Assembly: GCA_964579725.1 (NCBI GenBank)
Contig: CAZOHG010000038.1
Location: 1-34,899, forward strand
DNA: 34,899 nucleotides
Origin: CAZOHG01 sp964579725
Lineage (GTDB): Bacteria > Zhuqueibacterota > JdFR-76 > BMS3Abin05
Reading direction: 5' to 3'
Notes under the pieces: generated by a model
What the model was told of the DNA's origin: nothing
Database searches by the model: none
The model's input: the letters and a program-made list of their open reading frames with translations, nothing else
Program-made: the position numbers and the translations under genes
In this document: piece after piece, positions 33,576-34,899 of the stretch
Numbering within the stretch: the stretch's first letter is position 1
Layout: each line of letters begins with the position of its first letter

Positions 33576-34899
33576 TCACTCGGTTAGGGGAACCGGCTTA
33601 TGCCATTCAACTGCCATGGAATCCCCCTTTTTCCACAGTACCGCGTAGCGTTCCCATTCCTTTCCCCCCGATGGCTGTGGCCAAACGTCCGTTTCCTTTT
33701 CAAAAAATAAGTGGGGGCCTCGGGATTCCTTCCGAAGCCGCGCGCTTTGTAAAATCATTTCCGCCACCCGTAAAACGGATTGAAGTTCGAAATAGCCTTT
33801 TAGTCCCCGATGGTCCAATATTACTGCTTCTTTTTGAAGGGAGCGTAATTTCTCAAGTGCTTGGTTTAAGCCGATTTCCGTTCGTACGACACTGGCGTAC
33901 CGGTACGTCAATTGGCGCACGCTTTGCCAGATTTCCGAAACAGGCGTTCCCGATTTTTGCTTGAGAAGCGCTTCCAGACGATTTTCTTCTTTTCGGATCT
34001 TTTCGGGCGTTACCGCAGGCGATTTTTCCGATTGGGCCATTTGGGCGGCTGCCTCTCCCGCAATGCGGCCGAAAACCTGCGAATCCAACAGGGCGTTTCC
34101 ACCGGGACGGTTGGCACCGTGCTGTCCTCCCGCACACTCCCCCGCCGCAAAAAGTCCTGCCACAGTGGTGTTGCCCTTTTCGCGAATTTTAAGGCCGCCT
34201 TGAAAATGCTGGACGGCTGGAGCAATTTCAAGCCAATCGCCGTTCTCCAAATCAACCCCGTGCTTTTTAAGCCAGAAAACGGCTTGCGGATTGATTTCTT
34301 TTAAACGGTGAAGCGGACTTGCATTGCGCAAATGGGCTTCAATCGGATTTTTGACTTCACTTAAATATTTCTTTTTCGTGTTCGCAGAGAGCTTTTCAAA
34401 ATCGAATCCGGTAGGATTTTTGGAGTAGTCTAAGAAAACGTGGTGCCCTTTTCGTATTTCCCGAAAAACGGCCAAATCGATTGCCGTATTTTCCTTTTCC
34501 GCTGAAATCGGCCAATTGGCCCCTTTTCCGAAAATAAGCTCAATGATTTGTAGGGTCGACTTGCCAGGAAGATGGCCCGGGAGGAGTTCGTGACCATCTT
34601 CCGTGACAAATCGTGGCATGGAACGCATCATACTTCCGGAGCAGGCAAGATGCGTTTTTACGGAGCACAATCCAATTTGCTGAAATTCCATATTGACCAA
34701 TTTTGCCCCCGCCTGGTAACCCATGGCGTAACCGTCACCCGTCATGCCGACAGGGTAAACATTTTGCTCGAAAACCTGACCGGCTCCCCCCGTACCCAGC
34801 AAAACGGCGGCCGTTTGAAAAACCAAGAGTTTCATTTCCTTCTGGGAAGTCGTTTCCAGTGCAAATGCGCCCGTTACCCGATTGTTTTTCACCTCAAGT
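33576..34899 (-). CDS. FAD-dependent oxidoreductase of the fumarate reductase/L-aspartate oxidase type (N-terminus outside window)
   Basis: The frame is open to the right edge, so the N-terminal FAD-binding Rossmann segment lies outside. What remains (about 440 residues) shows AAVLLGTGGAGQVFEQNVYP and TGDGYAMGYQAGAKLVNMEF, the usual flavoprotein middle part. HFQGGLKI follows where succinate dehydrogenases have H-x-GGI, then LFAAGECAGGQHGANRPGGNALLDSQVFGRIAGE. The C-terminal helical domain is also typical (EIGLNQAL, VLRVAEMILQSARLRKESRG). Members oxidise or reduce dicarboxylic acids or related compounds. A GTG at 34892 is only an internal codon. The stop lies nine bases before the Tat-exported PLP enzyme, so the two are probably co-transcribed. 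Confidence 0.88.
   Translation of the reverse strand, partial: LEVKNNRVTGAFALETTSQKEMKLLVFQTAAVLLGTGGAGQVFEQNVYPVGMTGDGYAMGYQAGAKLVNMEFQQIGLCSVKTHLACSGSMMRSMPRFVTEDGHELLPGHLPGKSTLQIIELIFGKGANWPISAEKENTAIDLAVFREIRKGHHVFLDYSKNPTGFDFEKLSANTKKKYLSEVKNPIEAHLRNASPLHRLKEINPQAVFWLKKHGVDLENGDWLEIAPAVQHFQGGLKIREKGNTTVAGLFAAGECAGGQHGANRPGGNALLDSQVFGRIAGEAAAQMAQSEKSPAVTPEKIRKEENRLEALLKQKSGTPVSEIWQSVRQLTYRYASVVRTEIGLNQALEKLRSLQKEAVILDHRGLKGYFELQSVLRVAEMILQSARLRKESRGPHLFFEKETDVWPQPSGGKEWERYAVLWKKGDSMAVEWHKPVPLTE

Noticed and set aside
1..34899. tRNA, rRNA, transposase or integrase sequences
   Set aside because: I looked for them on both strands and saw none that I could support.

Overview
The window reads as chromosomal DNA from an uncultured or little-studied Gram-negative bacterium of the FCB group (Fibrobacteres-Chlorobi-Bacteroidetes and relatives, such as Calditrichota or KSB1-type lineages). 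The basis is a SusC-like TonB-dependent receptor with an N-terminal carboxypeptidase-regulatory-like domain, a PorV/PorQ-type outer membrane protein, a secreted protein with a type IX secretion (T9SS)-like C-terminal domain, and clear Shine-Dalgarno sites. The phylum is inferred, not demonstrated. Every credible gene lies on the minus strand, so transcription runs from high to low coordinates with no strand switch in about 35 kb.

Right part (34899 to 25828, in transcription order): an FAD-dependent oxidoreductase cut by the window edge, a Tat-exported class V PLP enzyme, a secreted GxGYxYP-family protein with an extra N-terminal beta-rich domain, a uroporphyrinogen-decarboxylase-fold (UroD-fold) protein, a sugar-isomerase-type TIM barrel and a secreted heparinase II/III-like protein. 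Gaps here are mostly short or overlapping, so this looks like one operon.

Centre (25827 to 18330): an approximately 550-base leader with a good sigma-70-type promoter, a stem-loop and several Shine-Dalgarno/mini-ORF units. It is followed by the outer-membrane triad of TonB-dependent receptor, T9SS-type surface protein and PorV-like protein, closed by a strong intrinsic terminator. There is no SusD gene.

Left-centre (18294 to 9494): an SDR dehydrogenase, a second heparinase-like protein, three more UroD-fold proteins, an alpha/beta hydrolase and a DegT-type aminotransferase. Together the right and left-centre parts look like two catabolic modules, each with a secreted lyase-like enzyme and UroD-fold protein(s), flanking a shared uptake system. 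I infer a locus for capture and breakdown of an acidic or modified glycan or its derivatives; the substrate is unknown.

Left part (9473 to 1): dapF, a second class V PLP enzyme overlapping it, a GT9 heptosyltransferase-like protein, a very large M1 metallopeptidase whose C-terminal third looks like an Omp85/BamA-type beta-barrel, a B12-fold radical SAM protein and another SDR. Next is a 615-base gene-poor stretch with a perfect 16-bp palindrome, and then the first 14 codons of a gene that leaves the window on the left.
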